The notes under the pieces are model-generated. The model did not search any database. It was not told the DNA's origin and saw only the letters and a list, made by a program, of their open reading frames with translations. 64,000 nt of DNA. It comes from Larix kaempferi. Lineage: Eukaryota; Streptophyta; Pinopsida; Pinales; Pinaceae. Below, piece by piece: positions 35,221-48,831 of the stretch. Location: NCBI GenBank assembly GCA_027924585.1, contig BSBM01000200.1, positions 124,001 through 188,000 on the forward strand, in the 5' to 3' direction. How positions within the stretch are numbered: position 1 is the stretch's first letter; each line of letters begins with the position of its first letter. The translations under genes were made by a program, and so were the position numbers.

Positions 35221-36170
35221 TGGAATCAACAAAGTATGCACATTCTATGTCATAGGGACTTTCTATAGTTTGCGCATGCTTCCGGAAATAAGAAAAGCTT
35301 ACTTCCCCCGTTTTTTAAAATCACAGCTTCTAGAAGGTTTACATGATTTCTTAAAAAACACAAGTTTTTAGAAAATGTGTTTTATTTCATAAACGGAATC
35401 AACAAAGTATGCACATTCTACGTCATAACGACTTTCTATAGTTTGCGCATGCATTTGGAAATAAGAAAAGCTTACTTCCCCCATTTTTTAAAAATCACAG
35501 CTTCTAGAAGGTTTACATGATTTCGTAAAAAACACGAGTTTTTAGAAAATGTGTTTTATTTCATAAATGGAATCAACAAAGTATGCACATTCTACATCAT
35601 AACGACTTTCTATAGTTTGCGCATGCGTCCGGAAATAAGAAAAGCTTACATCCCCCGTTTTTTAAAATCACAGCTTCTAGAAGGTTTACATGATTTCTTA
35701 AAAAACACGAGTTTTTAGAAAATGTGTTTTATTCCATAAATGGAATCAACAAAGTATGCACATTCTACATCATAACGACTTTCTATAGTTTGCGCATTCG
35801 TCCGGAAATAAGAAAAGCTTACTTCCACCATTTTTTAAAATCACAGCTTCTAGAAGGTTTACATGAGTTATTAAAAAACACGAGTTTTTAGAAAATGTGT
35901 TTTATTTCATAAATGGAATCAGCAAAGTATAAATATTCTACGTCATAACGACTTTCTATAATTTGCGCATTCGTCCTGAAATAAGAAAAGCTTACTTCCC
36001 CCGTTTTTTAAAATCACAGCTTCTAGAAGGTTTACATGATTTCTTAAAAAACACGAGTTTTTAGAAAATGTGCATTATTTCATAAATGGAATCTACAAAG
36101 TACGCACATTCTACGTCATAACGACTTTCTATAGTTTGCTCATGCGTCCGGAAATAACAAAAGCTTACTT
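35221..36170 (+). repeat. Mixed monomers between HOR blocks
   Basis: These are about 5.5 direct monomers without a tandem HOR. Several echo 15.3-15.8 kb and 18.3-18.5 kb, for example GAGTTATTAAAAAAC followed by CAGCAAAGTATAAATATTC at 35,865-35,940 (compare 18,376-18,450). GTGCATTATTTC near 36,070 is shared with 25,345. Nothing but satellite is seen. Confidence 0.8.
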
Positions 36171-39100
36171 CCACCGTTTTTTAAAATCACAGCTTCTAGA
36201 AGGTTTACATGGTTTCTTAAAAAACACGAGTTTTTAGAAAATGTGTTTTATTTCATAAATGGAATCAACAAAGTATGCACATTCTACGTCATATCGAATT
36301 TCTATAGTTTGCGCATTCGTCCGGAAATAAGAAAAGCTTACTTCCACCGTTTTTTAAAATCACAGCTTCTAGAAGGTTTACATGATTTCTTAAAAAACAT
36401 GAGTTTTTAGAAAATGTGTTTTATTTCGTAAATGGAATCAACAAAGTATACAGATTCTATGTCATAACGACTTTCTATAGTTTGCGCATGTGTTTGGAAA
36501 TAAGAAAAGCTTAGTTCCCCCGTTTTTTAAAATCACAGCTTCTAGAAGGTTTACATGATTTCTTAAAAAACATGAGTTTTTAGAAAATGTGTTTTAATTC
36601 TTAAATGGAATCAACAAAGTATGCACATTGTACGTCATAACGACTTTCTATAGTTTGCGCATTCGTCCGGAGATAAGAAAAGCTTACTTCCACCGTTTTT
36701 TAAAATCACAGCGTCTAGAAGGTTTACATGATTTCGTAAAAAACACGAGTTTTTAGAAAATGTGTTTTATTTCATAAATGGAATCTACAAAGTATGCACA
36801 TTCTACGTCATAACGACTTTCTATAGTTTGCGCATGCGTCCGGAAATAAGAAAAGCTTACTTCCACCGTTTTTTAAAATCACAGCTTCTAGAAGGTTTAC
36901 ATGATTTCATAAAAAACACGAGTTTTTAGAAAATGTGTTTTATTTCATAAATGGAATCTACAAAGTATGCACATTCTACGATATAATGACTTTCTATAGT
37001 TTGCGCATGCGTCCGGAAATAAGAAAAGCTTACTTCCCCCGTCTTTTAAAATCACGCCTTCTAGAAGGTTTACATGATTTCTTAAAAAACACGAGTTATT
37101 AGAAAATGTGTTTTATTTCATAAATGGAATCAACAAAGTATGCACATTCTACGTCATAACGACTTTCTATAGTTTGCGCATGCATTTGGAAATAACAAAA
37201 GCTTACTTCCCCCGTTTTTTAAAATCACAGCTTCTAGAAGGTTGACATGATTTCTTAAAAAACACGAGTTTTTAGAAAATGTGTTTTATTTCATAAATGG
37301 AATCAACAAAGTATACACATTCTACATCATAACGACTTTCTATATTTTGCGCATGCGTCCGGAAATAAGAAAAGCTTACTTCCACCATTTTTTAAAATCA
37401 CAGCTTCTAGAAGGTTTACATGATTTCTTAAAAACCATGAGTTTTTAAAAAATGTGTTTTATTTCATAAATGGAATCAACAAAGTATAAACATTCTACGT
37501 CATAACGACTTTCTATAGTTTGCGCATTCGTCCGGAAATAAGAAAAGCTTACTTCCGTCGTTTTTTAAAATCACAGCTTCTAGAAGGTTTACATGATTTC
37601 TAAAAAAACACGAGTTTTTAGAAAATGTGTTTTATTCATAAATAGAATCTACAAAGTATGCACATTCTACGCCATAACGACTTTCTATAGTTTGCGCATG
37701 CGTCCGGAAATAAGAAAAGCTTACTTCCACCATTTTTTAAAATCACAGCTTCTAGAAGGCTTACATGATTTCGTAAAAAACATGAGTTTTTAGAAAATGT
37801 GTTTTATTTCGTAAATGGAATCAACAAAGTATGCACATTCTACGTCATAACGAATTTCTATAGTTTGCGCATGCGTTTGGAAATAAGAAAAGCTTACTTC
37901 CCCCGTTTTTTAAAATCATAGCTTCTAGAAGGTTTACATGATTTCGTAAAGAACACAAGTTTTTAGAAAATGTGTTTTATTTCATAAATGGAATCAACAA
38001 AGTATGCACATTCTACGTCATAACGACTTTCTATAGTTTGCGCATGCGTCCGGAAATAGGAAAAGCTTACTTCCCCCGTTTTTCTAAATCACAGCTTCTA
38101 GAAGGTTTACATGGTTTCTTAAAAAACACGAGTTTTTAGAAAATGTGTTTTATTTCATAAATGGAAGCAACAAAGTATGCACATTCTACGTTATAACGAC
38201 TTTCTATAGTTTGTGCATTCGTCCGGAAATAAGAAAAGATTACTTCCACCGTTTTTTAAAATCACAGCTTCTAGAAGGTTTACATGATTTCTTAAAAAAC
38301 ACGAGTTTTTAGAAAATGTGCATTATTTAATAAATGGAATCTACAAAGTATGCACATTCTATGTCATAACGACTTTCTATAGTTTGCGCATGCGTCCGGA
38401 AATAACAAAAGCTTACTTCTCCCGTTTTTTAAAATCACAGCTTCTAGAAGGTTTACATGATTTCCTAAAAAACACGAGTTTTTAGAAAATGTGTTTTATT
38501 TCATAAATGGAATCAACAAAGTATGCACATTCTACGTCATAACGACTTTCTATAGTTTGCGCATGCGTTTGGAAATAAGAAAAGCTTACTTCCCCCGTTT
38601 TTTAAAATCATAGCTTCTAGAAGGTTTACATGTTTTCGTAAGGAACACAAGTTTTTAGAAAATGTGTTTTATTTCATAAATGGAATCAACAAAGTATGCA
38701 CATTCTACGTCATAACGACTTTCTATAGTTTGCGCATGCGTCCGGAAATAAGAAAAGCTTACTTCCCCCGTTTTTCTAAATTACAGCTTCTAGAAGGTTT
38801 ACATGGTCTCTTAAAAAACACGAGTTTTTAGAAAATGTGTTTTATTTCATAAATGGAAGCAACAAAGTATGCACATTCTACGTTATAACGACTTTCTATA
38901 GTTTGTGCATTCGTCCGGAAATAAGAAAAGATTACTTGCACCGTTTTTTAAAATCACAGCTTCTAGAAGGTTTACATGATTTCTTAAAAAACACGAGTTT
39001 TTAGAAAATGTGCATTATTTAATAAATGGAATCTACAAAGTATGCACATTCTATGTCATAACGACTTTCTATAGTTTGCGCATGCGTCCGGAAATAACAA

Positions 39101-40665
39101 AAGCTTACTTCCCCCGTTTTTTAAAATCATAGCTTCTAGAAGGTTTACATGATTTCGTAAAAAAAATGAGTTTTTAGAAAATGTGTTTTATTTCATAAAT
39201 GGAATCAACAAAGTATGCACATTCAACGTCATAACGCATTTCTATAGTTTGCGCATGCGTCCGGAAATAAGAAAAGCTTACTTCCACCATTTTTTAAAAT
39301 CACAGCTTCTAGAAGGTTTACATGATTTTGTAAAAAACATGAGTTTTTAGAAAATGTGTTTTATTTCATAAATGGAATCAACAAAGTATACACATTCTAC
39401 GTCATAACGACTTTCTATAGTTTGCGCATTCGTTTGGAAATAAGAGAAGCTTACTTCCACCATTTTTAAACTCATAGCTTCTAGAAGGTTTACATGATTT
39501 CGTAAAAAACACAAGTTTTTAGAAAATGTGTTTTATTTCATAAATGGAATCAACAAAGTATGCACATTCTACGTCACAACGACTTTCTATAGTTTGCGCA
39601 TGCCTTTGGAAATAAGAAAAGCTTACTTCCCCCGTTTTTTAAAATCACGGCTTCTAGAAGGTTTATATGATTTCATAAAAAACACGAGTTTTTAGAAAAT
39701 GTGTTTTAATTCATAAATGGAATCAACAAAGTATGCACATTCTACGTCATAACGACTTTCTATAGTTTGCGCATGCGTCCGGAAATAAGAAAAGCTTACT
39801 TCCACCGTTTTTTAAAATCACAGCTTCTAGAAGGTTTACATGATTTCATAAAAAACACGAGTTTTTAGAAAATGTGTATTATTTCATAAATGGAATCTAC
39901 AAAGTATGCACATTCTACGATATAATGACTTTCTATAGTTTGCGCATGCGTCCGGAAATAAGAAAAGCTTACTTCCCCCGTCTTTTAAAATCACGCCTTC
40001 TAGAAGGTTTACATGATTTCGTAAAAAACACGAGTTTGTAGAAAATGTGTTTTATTTCATAAATGGAATCAACAAAGTATGCACATTGTACGTCATAACG
40101 ACTTTCTCTAGTTTGCGCATGCGTCCGGAAACAAGAAAAGCTTACTTCCACTGTTTTTTAAAATCACAGCTTCTAGAAGGTTTAGATGATTTCGTAAAAA
40201 ACACGTGTTTTTAGAAAATGTGTTTTACTTCATAAATAGAATCTACAAAGTATGCACATTCTACGTCGTAACGACTTTCTATAGTTTGCGCATGCATTTG
40301 GAAATAAGAAAAGCTTACTTCCCCCATTTTTTAAAATCACAGCTTCTAGAAGGTTTACATGATTTCTTAAAAAAAAAGAGTTTTTAGGAAATGTGTTTTA
40401 TTTCATAAATGGAATCAACAAAGTATACACATTCTACGTTATAACGAATTTCTATAGTTTGCGCATGCGTCCGGAAATAAGAAAAGCTTACTTCCCCCGT
40501 TTTTTAAAATCACAGCTTCTAGAAGTTTTACATGATTTCTTAAAAAACACGAGTTTTTAGAAAATGTGTTTTATTTCATAAATGGAATCAACAAAGTATG
40601 CACATTCTACGTCATAACGACTTTCTATAGTTTGCGCATGCGTTTGGAAATAAGAAAAGCTTACT
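36171..40665 (+). repeat. 26-monomer HOR, copy 1 (offset 4,496 bp)
   Basis: Three markers give the same offset of 4,496 (26 x 173 minus 2): CATGGTTTCTTAAA at 36,207 and 40,703, ACTTCCGTCG at 37,551 and 42,047, and CATTTTTAAACTC at 39,461 and 43,957. Other members are GTCTTTTAAAATCACGCC, GGTTGACATG, ACCATGAG and a 1-bp-short TTTTATTCATAAATAG monomer. A four-monomer duplication is nested at 37.9-39.1 kb. Confidence 0.87.
37945..39120 (+). repeat. Nested four-monomer tandem duplication
   Basis: TCTAAAT within CCCCCGTTTTTCTAAAT occurs at 38,083 and 38,775, an offset of 692 (4 x 173). Shared variants in order are GTAAAGAACACAAG or GTAAGGAACACAAG, CATGGTTTC or CATGGTCTC, GGAAGCAAC with ACGTTATAACG, GAAAAGATTAC, GTGCATTATTTAATAAATGG and GGAAATAACAAAAGC. 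The copies differ by scattered single bases. Confidence 0.8.
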
Positions 40666-43600
40666 TCCACCGTTTTTTAAAATCACAGCTTCTAGAAGGT
40701 TTACATGGTTTCTTAAAAAACACGAGTTTTTAGAAAATGTGTTTTATTTCATAAATGGAATCAACAAAGTATGCACATTCTACGTCATATCGAATTTCTA
40801 TAGTTTGCGCATTCGTCCGGAAATAAGAAAAGCTTACTTCCACCGTTTTTTAAAATCACAGCTTCTAAAAGGTTTACATGATTTCTTAAAAAACATGAGT
40901 TTTTAGAAAATGTGTTTTATTTCGTAAATGGAATCAACAAAGTATACAGATTCTATGTCATAACGACTTTCTATAGTTTGCGCATGCGTTTGGAAATAAG
41001 AAAAGCTTAGTTCCCCCGTTTTTTAAAATCACAGCTTCTAGAAGGTTTACATGATTTCTTAAAAAACAGGAGTTTTTAGAAAATGTGTTTTAATTCTTAA
41101 ATGGAATCAACAAAGTATGCACATTGTACGTCATAACTACTTTCTATAGTTTGCGCATTCGTCCGGAAATAAGAAAAGCTTACTTCCACCGTTTTTTAAA
41201 ATCACAGCGTCTAGAAGGTTTACATGATTTCGTAAAAAACACGAGTTTTTAGAAAATGTGTTTTATTTCATAAATGGAATCTACAAAGTATGCACATTCT
41301 ACGTCATAACGACTTTCTATAGTTTGCGCATGCGTCCGGAAATAAGAAAAGCTTACTTCCACCGTTTTTTAAAATCACAGCTTCTAGAAGGTTTACATGA
41401 TTTCATAAAAAACATGAGTTTTTAGAAAATGTGTTTTATTTCATAAATGGAATCTACAAAGTATGCACATTCTACGATATAATGACTTTCTATAGTTTGC
41501 GCATGCGTCCGGAAATAAGAAAAGCTTACTTCCCCCGTCTTTTAAAATCACGCCTTCTAGAAGGTTTACATGATTTCTTAAAAAACACGAGTTATTAGAA
41601 AATGTGTTTTATTTCATAAATGGAATCAACAAAGTATGCACATTCTACGTCATAACGACTTTCTATAGTTTGCGCATGCATTTGGAAATAACAAAAGCTT
41701 ACTTCCCTCGTTTTTTAAAATCACAGCTTCTAGAAGGTTGACATGATTTCTTAAAAAACACGAGTTTTTAGAAAATGTGTTTTATTTCATAAATGGAATC
41801 AAAAAAGTATACACATTCTACATCATAACGACTTTCTATATTTTGCGCATGCGTCCGGAAATAAGAAAAGCTTACTTCCACCATTTTTTAAAATCACAGC
41901 TTCTAGAAGGTTTACATGATTTCTTAAAAACCATGAGTTTTTAAAAAATGTGTTTTATTTCATAAATGGAATCAACAAAGTATAAACATTCTACGTCATA
42001 ACGACTTTCTATAGTTTGCGCATTCGTCCGGAAATAAGAAAAGCTTACTTCCGTCGTTTTTTAAAATCACAGCTTCTAGAAGGTTTACATGATTTCTAAA
42101 AAAACACGAGTTTTTAGAAAATGTGTTTTATTCATAAATAGAATCTACAAAGTATGCACATTCTACGCCATAACGACTTTCTATAGTTTGCGCATGCGTC
42201 CGGAAATAAGAAAAGCTTACTTCCACCATTTTTTAAAATCACAGCTTCTAGAAGGCTTACATGATTTCGTAAAAAACATGAGTTTTTAGAAAATGTGTTT
42301 TATTTCGTAAATGGAATCAACAAAGTATGCACATTCTACGTCATAACGAATTTCTATAGTTTGCGCATGCGTTTGGAAATAAGAAAAGCTTACTTCCCCC
42401 GTTTTTTAAAATCATAGCTTCTAGAAGGTTTACATGATTTCTTAAAAAACACGAGTTTTTAGAAAATGTGTTTTATTTCATAAATGGAAGCAACAAAGTA
42501 TGCACATTCTACGTTATAACGACTTTCTATAGTTTTTGCATTCGTCCGGAAATAAGAAAAGATTACTTCCACCGTTTTTTAAAATCACAGCTTCTAGAAG
42601 GTTTACATGATTTCTTAAAAAACACGAGTTTTTAGAAAATGTGCATTATTTAATAAATGGAATCTACAAAGTATGCACATTCTATGTCATAACGACTTTC
42701 TATAGTTTGCGCATGCGTCCGGAAATAACAAAAGCTTACTTCTCCCGTTTTTTAAAATCACAGCTTCTAGAAGGTTTACATGATTTCCTAAAAAACACGA
42801 GTTTTTAGAAAATGTGTTTTATTTCATAAATGGAATCAAAAAAGTATGCACATTCAACTTCATAACGCGTTTCTATAGTTTGCGCATGCCTCCGGAAATA
42901 AGAAAAGCTTACTTCCACCATTTTTTAAAATCACAGCTTCTAGAAGGTTTACATGATTTCGTAAAAAACACGAGTTTTTAGAAAATGTGTTTTATTTCAT
43001 AAATGGAATCAACAAAGTATGCACATTCTACGTCATAACGACTTTCTATAGTTTGCGCATGCGTTTGGAAATAAGAAAAGCTTACTTCCCCCGTTTTTTA
43101 AAATCATAGCTTCTAGAAGGTTTACATGTTTTCGTAAAGAACACAAGTTTTTAGAAAATGTGTTTTATTTCATAAATGGAATCAACAAAGTATGCACATT
43201 CTACGTCATAACGACTTTCTATAGTTTGCGCATGCGTCCGGAAATAAGAAAAGCTTACTTCCCCCGTTTTTCTAAATCACAGCTTCTAGAAGGTTTACAT
43301 GGTCTCTTAAAAAACACGAGTTTTTAGAAAATGTGTTTTATTTCATAAATGGAAGCAACAAAGTATGCACATTCTACGTTATAACGACTTTCTATAGTTT
43401 GTGCATTCGTCCGGAAATAAGAAAAGATTACTTGCACCGTTTTTTAAAATCACAGCTTCTAGAAGGTTTACATGATTTTTTAAAAAACACGAGTTTTTAG
43501 AAAATGTGCATTATTTAATAAATGGAATCTACAAAGTATGCACATTCTATGTCATAACGACTTTCTATAGTTTGCGCATGCGTCCGGAAATAACAAAAGC

Positions 43601-44270
43601 TTACTTCCCCCGTTTTTTAAAATCATAGCTTCTAGAAGGTTTACATGATTTCGTAAAAAAAATGAGTTTTTAGAAAATGTGTTTTATTTCATAAATGGAA
43701 TCAACAAAGTATGCACATTCAACGTCATAACGCATTTCTATAGTTTGCGCATGCGTCCGGAAATAAGAAAAGCTTACTTCCACCATTTTTTAAAATCACA
43801 GCTTCTAGAAGGTTTACATGATTTTGTAAAAAACATGAGTTTTTAGAAAATGTGTTTTATTTCATAAATGGAATCAACAAAGTATACACATTCTACGTCA
43901 TAACGACTTTCTATAGTTTGCGCATTCGTTTGGAAATAAGAAAAGCTTACTTCCACCATTTTTAAACTCATAGCTTCTAGAAGGTTTACATGATTTCGTA
44001 AAAAACACAAGTTTTTAGAAAATGTGTTTTATTTCATAAATGGAATCAACAAAGTATGCACATTCTACGTCACAATGACTTTCTATAGTTTGCGCATGCC
44101 TTTGGAAATAAGAAAAGCTTACTTCCCCCGTTTTTTAAAATCACGGCTTCTAGAAGGTTTATATGATTTCATAAAAAACACGAGTTTTTAGAAAATGTGT
44201 TTTAATTCATAAATGGAATCAACAAAGTATGCACATTCTACGTCATAACGACTTTCTATAGTTTGCGCAT
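40666..44270 (+). repeat. 26-monomer HOR, copy 2, locally rearranged
   Basis: This matches copy 1 at offset 4,496 to about 42,440. Near 42,486 the match shifts to offset 4,323 (one monomer less), where the GGAAGCAAC and ACGTTATAACG monomer pairs with 38,163. By 43,957 the offset is 4,496 again, so a monomer was lost and one regained within 1.5 kb. The match ends at about 44,270 (GCATGCGTTTGG against GCATGCGTCCGG). Confidence 0.82.
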
Positions 44271-47200
44271 GCGTTTGGAAATAAGAAAAGCTTACTTCCC
44301 CCGTTTTTTAAAATCACAGCGTCTAGAAGGTTTACATGATTTCTTAAAAAACACGAGTTTTTAGAAAATGTGTTTTATTTCATAAATGGAATCAACAAAG
44401 TATGCACATTCTATGTCATAAGGACTTTCTATAGTTTGCGCATGCGTCCGGAAATAAGAAAAGCTTACTTCCCCCGTTTTTTAAAATCACGGCTTCTAGA
44501 AGGTTTACATGATTTCTTAAAAAACACGAGTTTTTAGAAAATGTGTTTTAATTGATAAATGGAGTCAACAAAGTATGCACATTGTACGTCATAACGACTT
44601 TCTATAGTTTGCGCATGATTTTGGAAATAAGAAAAGCTTACTTCCCCCGTTTTTTAAAATCACAGCTTCTAGAAGGCTTACATGATTTCTTAAAAAACAT
44701 GAGTTTTTAAAAAATGTGTTTTATTTCATAAATGGATTCAACAAAGTATGCACATTCTACGTCATAACGACTTTCTATAGTTTGCGCATGCGTTTGGAAA
44801 TAAGAAAAGCTTACTTCCCCCGTTTTTTAAAATCACAGCTTCTAGAAGGTTTACATGATTTCTTAAAAAACATGAGTTTTTAGAAAATGTGTTTTATTTC
44901 ATAAATGGAATCAACAAAGTATGCACATTGTACGTCATAATGACTTTCTATAGTTTGAGCATTTGTCCGGAAATAAGAAAAGCTTAGTTCCACCGTTTTT
45001 TAAAATCACAGCTTCTTGAAGGTTTACATGATTTCGTAAAAAACACGAGTTTTTAGAAAATGTGTTTTATTTCATAAATGGAATCTACAAAGTATGCACA
45101 TTCTATGTCATAATGACTTTCTATAGTTTGCGCATGCGTCGGGAAATAAGAAAAGCTTACTTCCCCCGTTTTTTAAAATCACAGCTTCTAGAAGGTTTAC
45201 ATGATTTCGTAAAAAACACGAGTTTTTAGAAAATGTGTTTTATTTCATAAATGGAATCAACAAAGTATGCACATTCTACGTCATAACGACTTTCTATAGT
45301 TTGCGCATGCGTTTGGAAATAAGAAAAGCTTACTTCCCCCGTTTTTTAAAATCATAGCTTCTAGAAGGTTTACATGATTTCGTAAAGAACTCAAGTTTTT
45401 AGAAAATGTGTTTTATTTCATAAATGGAATCAACAAATTATGCACATTCTACGTCATAACGACTTTCTATAGTTTGCGCATGCGTCCGGAAATAAGAAAA
45501 GCTTAATTCCCCCGTTTTTCTAAATCACAGCTTCTAGAAGGTTTACATGGTCTCTTAAAAAACACGAGTTTTTAGAAAATGTGTTTTATTTCATAAATGG
45601 AAGCAACAAAGTATGCACATTCTACGTTATAACGACTTTCTATAGTTTGTGCATTCGTCCGGAAATAAGAAAAGATTACTTCCACCGTTTTTTAAAATCA
45701 CAGCTTCTAGAAGGTTTACATGATTTCGTAAAAAACACGAGTTTTTAGAAAATGTGTTTTATTTCATAAATGGAATCAACAAAGTATGCACATTCAACGT
45801 CATAACGCGTTTCTATAGTTTGCGTATGCGTCCGGAAAGAAGAAAAGCTTACTTCCACCATTTTTTAAAATCACAGCTTCTAGAAGGTTTACATGATTTT
45901 GTAAAAAACATGAGTTTTTAGAAAATGTGTTTTATTTCATAAATGGAATCAACAAAGTATACACATTCTACGTCATAACGACTTTCTATAGTTTGCGCAT
46001 TCGTTTGGAAATAAGAAAAGCTTACTTCCACCATTTTTTAAACTCATAGCTTCTAGAAGGTTTACATGATTTCGTAAAAAACACAAGTTTTTAGAAAATG
46101 TGTTTTATTTCATAAATGGAATCAACAAAGTATGCACATTCTACGTCATAACGACTTTCTATAGTTTGCGCATGCCTTTGGAAATAAGGAAATCTTACTT
46201 CCCCCATTTTTTAAAATCACAGCTTCTAGAAGGTTTACATGATTTCTTAAAAAACATGAGTTTTTAAAAAATGTGTTTTATTTCATAAACGGAATCAACA
46301 AAGTATGCACATTCTACGTCATAACGACTTTCTATAGTTTGCGCATGCGTTTGGAAGTAAGAAAAGCTTACTTCCCCCGTTTTTTAAAATCACAGCTTCT
46401 AGAAGGTTTACATGATTTCTTAAAAAACATGAGTTTTTAGAAAATGTGTTTTATTTCATAAATGGAATCAACAAAGTATGCACATTCTACGTCATAACGA
46501 CTTTCTATAGTTTGCGCATTCGTCCGGAAATAAGAAAAGCTTACTTCCCCCGTTTTTTAAAATCACAGCTTCTAGAAGGTTTACATGATTTCTTAAAAAA
46601 CACGAGATTTTAGAAAATGTGTTTTATTTCATAAATGGAATCAACAAAGTATACACATTCTACGTCATAACGACTTTCTATAGTTTGCGCATGCTTCCTT
46701 AAATAAGAAAAGCTTACTTCCACCGTTTTTTAAAATCACAGCTTCTAGAAGGTTTATATGATTTCTTAAAAACCATGAGTTTTTAGAAAATGTGTTTTAT
46801 TTCATAAATGGAATCAACAAAGTATACACATTCTACGTCATAACGACTTTCTATAGTTTGCGCATTCGTCCGGAAATAGGAAAAGCTTACTTCCACCGTT
46901 TTTTAAAATCACAGCTTCTAGAAGGTTTACATGATTTCTTAAAAAACACGAGTTTTTAGAAAATGTGTTTTATTTCATAAATGGAATCTACAAAGTATGC
47001 ACATTCTACGCCATAACGACTTTCTATAGTTTGCGCATGCGTCCGGAAATAAGAAAAGCTTACTTCCACCGTTTTTTAAAATCACAGCTTCCAGAAGGTT
47101 TACATGATTTCGTAAAAAACACGAGTTTTTATAAAATGTGTGTTATTTCATAAATGAAATCAACAAAGTATGCACATTCTACGTCATAACGACTTTCTAT

Positions 47201-47620
47201 AGTTTGTGCATTCGTCCGGAAATAAGAAAAGCTTACTTCCACCGTTTTTTAAAATCACAGCTTCTAGAAGGTTTACATGATTTCTTAAAAAACACGAGTT
47301 TTTAGAAAATGTGCATTATTTAATAAATGGAATTTACAAAGTATGCACATTCTATGTCATAACGACTTTCTATATTTTGCGCATGCGTCCGGAAATAACA
47401 AAAGCTTACTTCCCCCGTTTTTTAAAATCACAGCTTCTAGAAGGTTTACATGATTTCTTAAAAAACATGAGTTTTTAGAAAATGTGTTTATTTCATAAAT
47501 TGAATCAACAAAGTATGCACATTCTACGTCATAACGACTTTCTATAGTTTGTGCATGCGTCCGGAAATAAGAAAAGCTTACTTCCCCCGTTTTTTAAAAT
47601 CACGGCTTCTAGAAGGTTTA
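44271..47620 (+). repeat. Mixed monomers bridging the 26-mer and 7-mer blocks
   Basis: This block contains relatives of both neighbours. AACTCATAGC at 46,041 pairs with 43,965 (offset 2,076, 12 x 173), marking a 12-monomer duplication of part of the 26-mer HOR. TTAATTGATAAATGGAG and ATGGATTCAAC monomers at 44.55-44.74 kb are forerunners of the 7-mer HOR (44,734 to 48,193 is 20 x 173 minus 1). All are in direct orientation and no gene was seen. Confidence 0.8.
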
Positions 47621-48831
47621 TATGATTTCATAAAAAACACGAGTTTTTAGAAAATGTGTTTTAATTCATAAATGGAATCAACAAAGTATGCACATTGTAC
47701 GTCATAACGACTTTCTATAGTTTGTGCATTCGTCCGGAAATAAGAAAAGCTTACTTCCACTTTTTTTTAAAATCACAGCGTCTAGAAGGTTTACATGATT
47801 TCGTAAGAAACACGAGTTTTTAGAAAATGTGTTTTATTTCATCAATGGAATCTACAAAGTATGCACATTCTACGTCATAACGACTTTCTATAGTTTGTGC
47901 ATGCGTCCGGAAATAAGAAAAGCTTACTTCCCCCGTTTTTTAAAATCAGGGCTTCTAGAAGGTTTACATGATTTCTTAAAAAACACGAGTTTTTAGAAAA
48001 TGTGTTTTAATTGATAAATGGAGTTAACAAAGTATGCACATTGTACGTCATAACGACTTTCTATAGTTTGCGCATGCTTTTGGAAATAAGAAAAGCTTAC
48101 TTCCCCCGTTTTTTAAAATCACAGCTTCTAGAAGCCTTACATGATTTCTGAAAAAACATGAGTTTTTAAAAAATATGTTTTATTTCATAAATGGATTCAA
48201 CAAAGTATGCACATTCTACGTCATAACGACTTTCTATAGTTTGCGCATGCGTTTGGAAATAAGAAAAGCTTACTTCCCCCGTTTTTTAAAATCACAGCTT
48301 CTAGAAGGTTTACATGATTTCTTAAAAAACACGAGTTTTTAGAAAATGTGTTTTATTTCATAAATGGAATCAACAAAGTATGCACATTGTACGTCATAAC
48401 GACTTTCTATAGTTTGCGCATTCGTCCAGAAATTAGAAAAGCTTAGTTCCACCGTTTTTTAAAATCACAGCTTCTAGAAGGTTTACATGATTTCGTAAAA
48501 AACACGAGTTTTTAGAAAATGTGTTTTATTTCATAAATGGAATCTACAAAGTATGCACATTCTACGTCATAACGACTTTCTATAGTTTGCGCATGCGTCC
48601 GGAAATAAGAAAAGCTTACTTCCACCGTTTTTTTAAATCACATCTTCTAGAAGGTTTACATGATTTCGTAAAAAACACGAGTTTTTAGAAAATGTGTTTT
48701 ATTTCATAAATGGAATCAACAAAATATGCACATTCTACGTCATAACGACTTTCTATAGTTTGTGCATGCGTCCGGAAATAAGAAAAGCTTACTTCCCCCG
48801 TTTTTTAAAATCACGGCTTCTAGAAGGTTTA
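47621..48831 (+). repeat. 7-monomer HOR, unit 1 (1,211 bp)
   Basis: The unit starts at TATGATTTCATAAAA, which recurs at 48,832, 49,870 and 51,081. The length 1,211 is exactly 7 x 173. Unit markers are TTTTAATTCATAAATGG, CACTTTTTTTTAAAATC with GCGTCTAGAAGG, TTAATTGATAAATGGAG, GCATGCTTTTGG, GGCTTACATGATTTC or its variant, ATGGATTCAAC, and the GCTTAGTTCC monomer. This is the shortest HOR in the window. Confidence 0.9.

Noticed and set aside
39420-46010. CENP-B box
   Set aside because: ATTCGTTTGGAAATAAG and ATTCGTCCGGAAATAAG resemble the left half of the CENP-B box, but they lack the required CGGG and have altered spacing, so the core nTTCGnnnnAnnCGGGn is not met.
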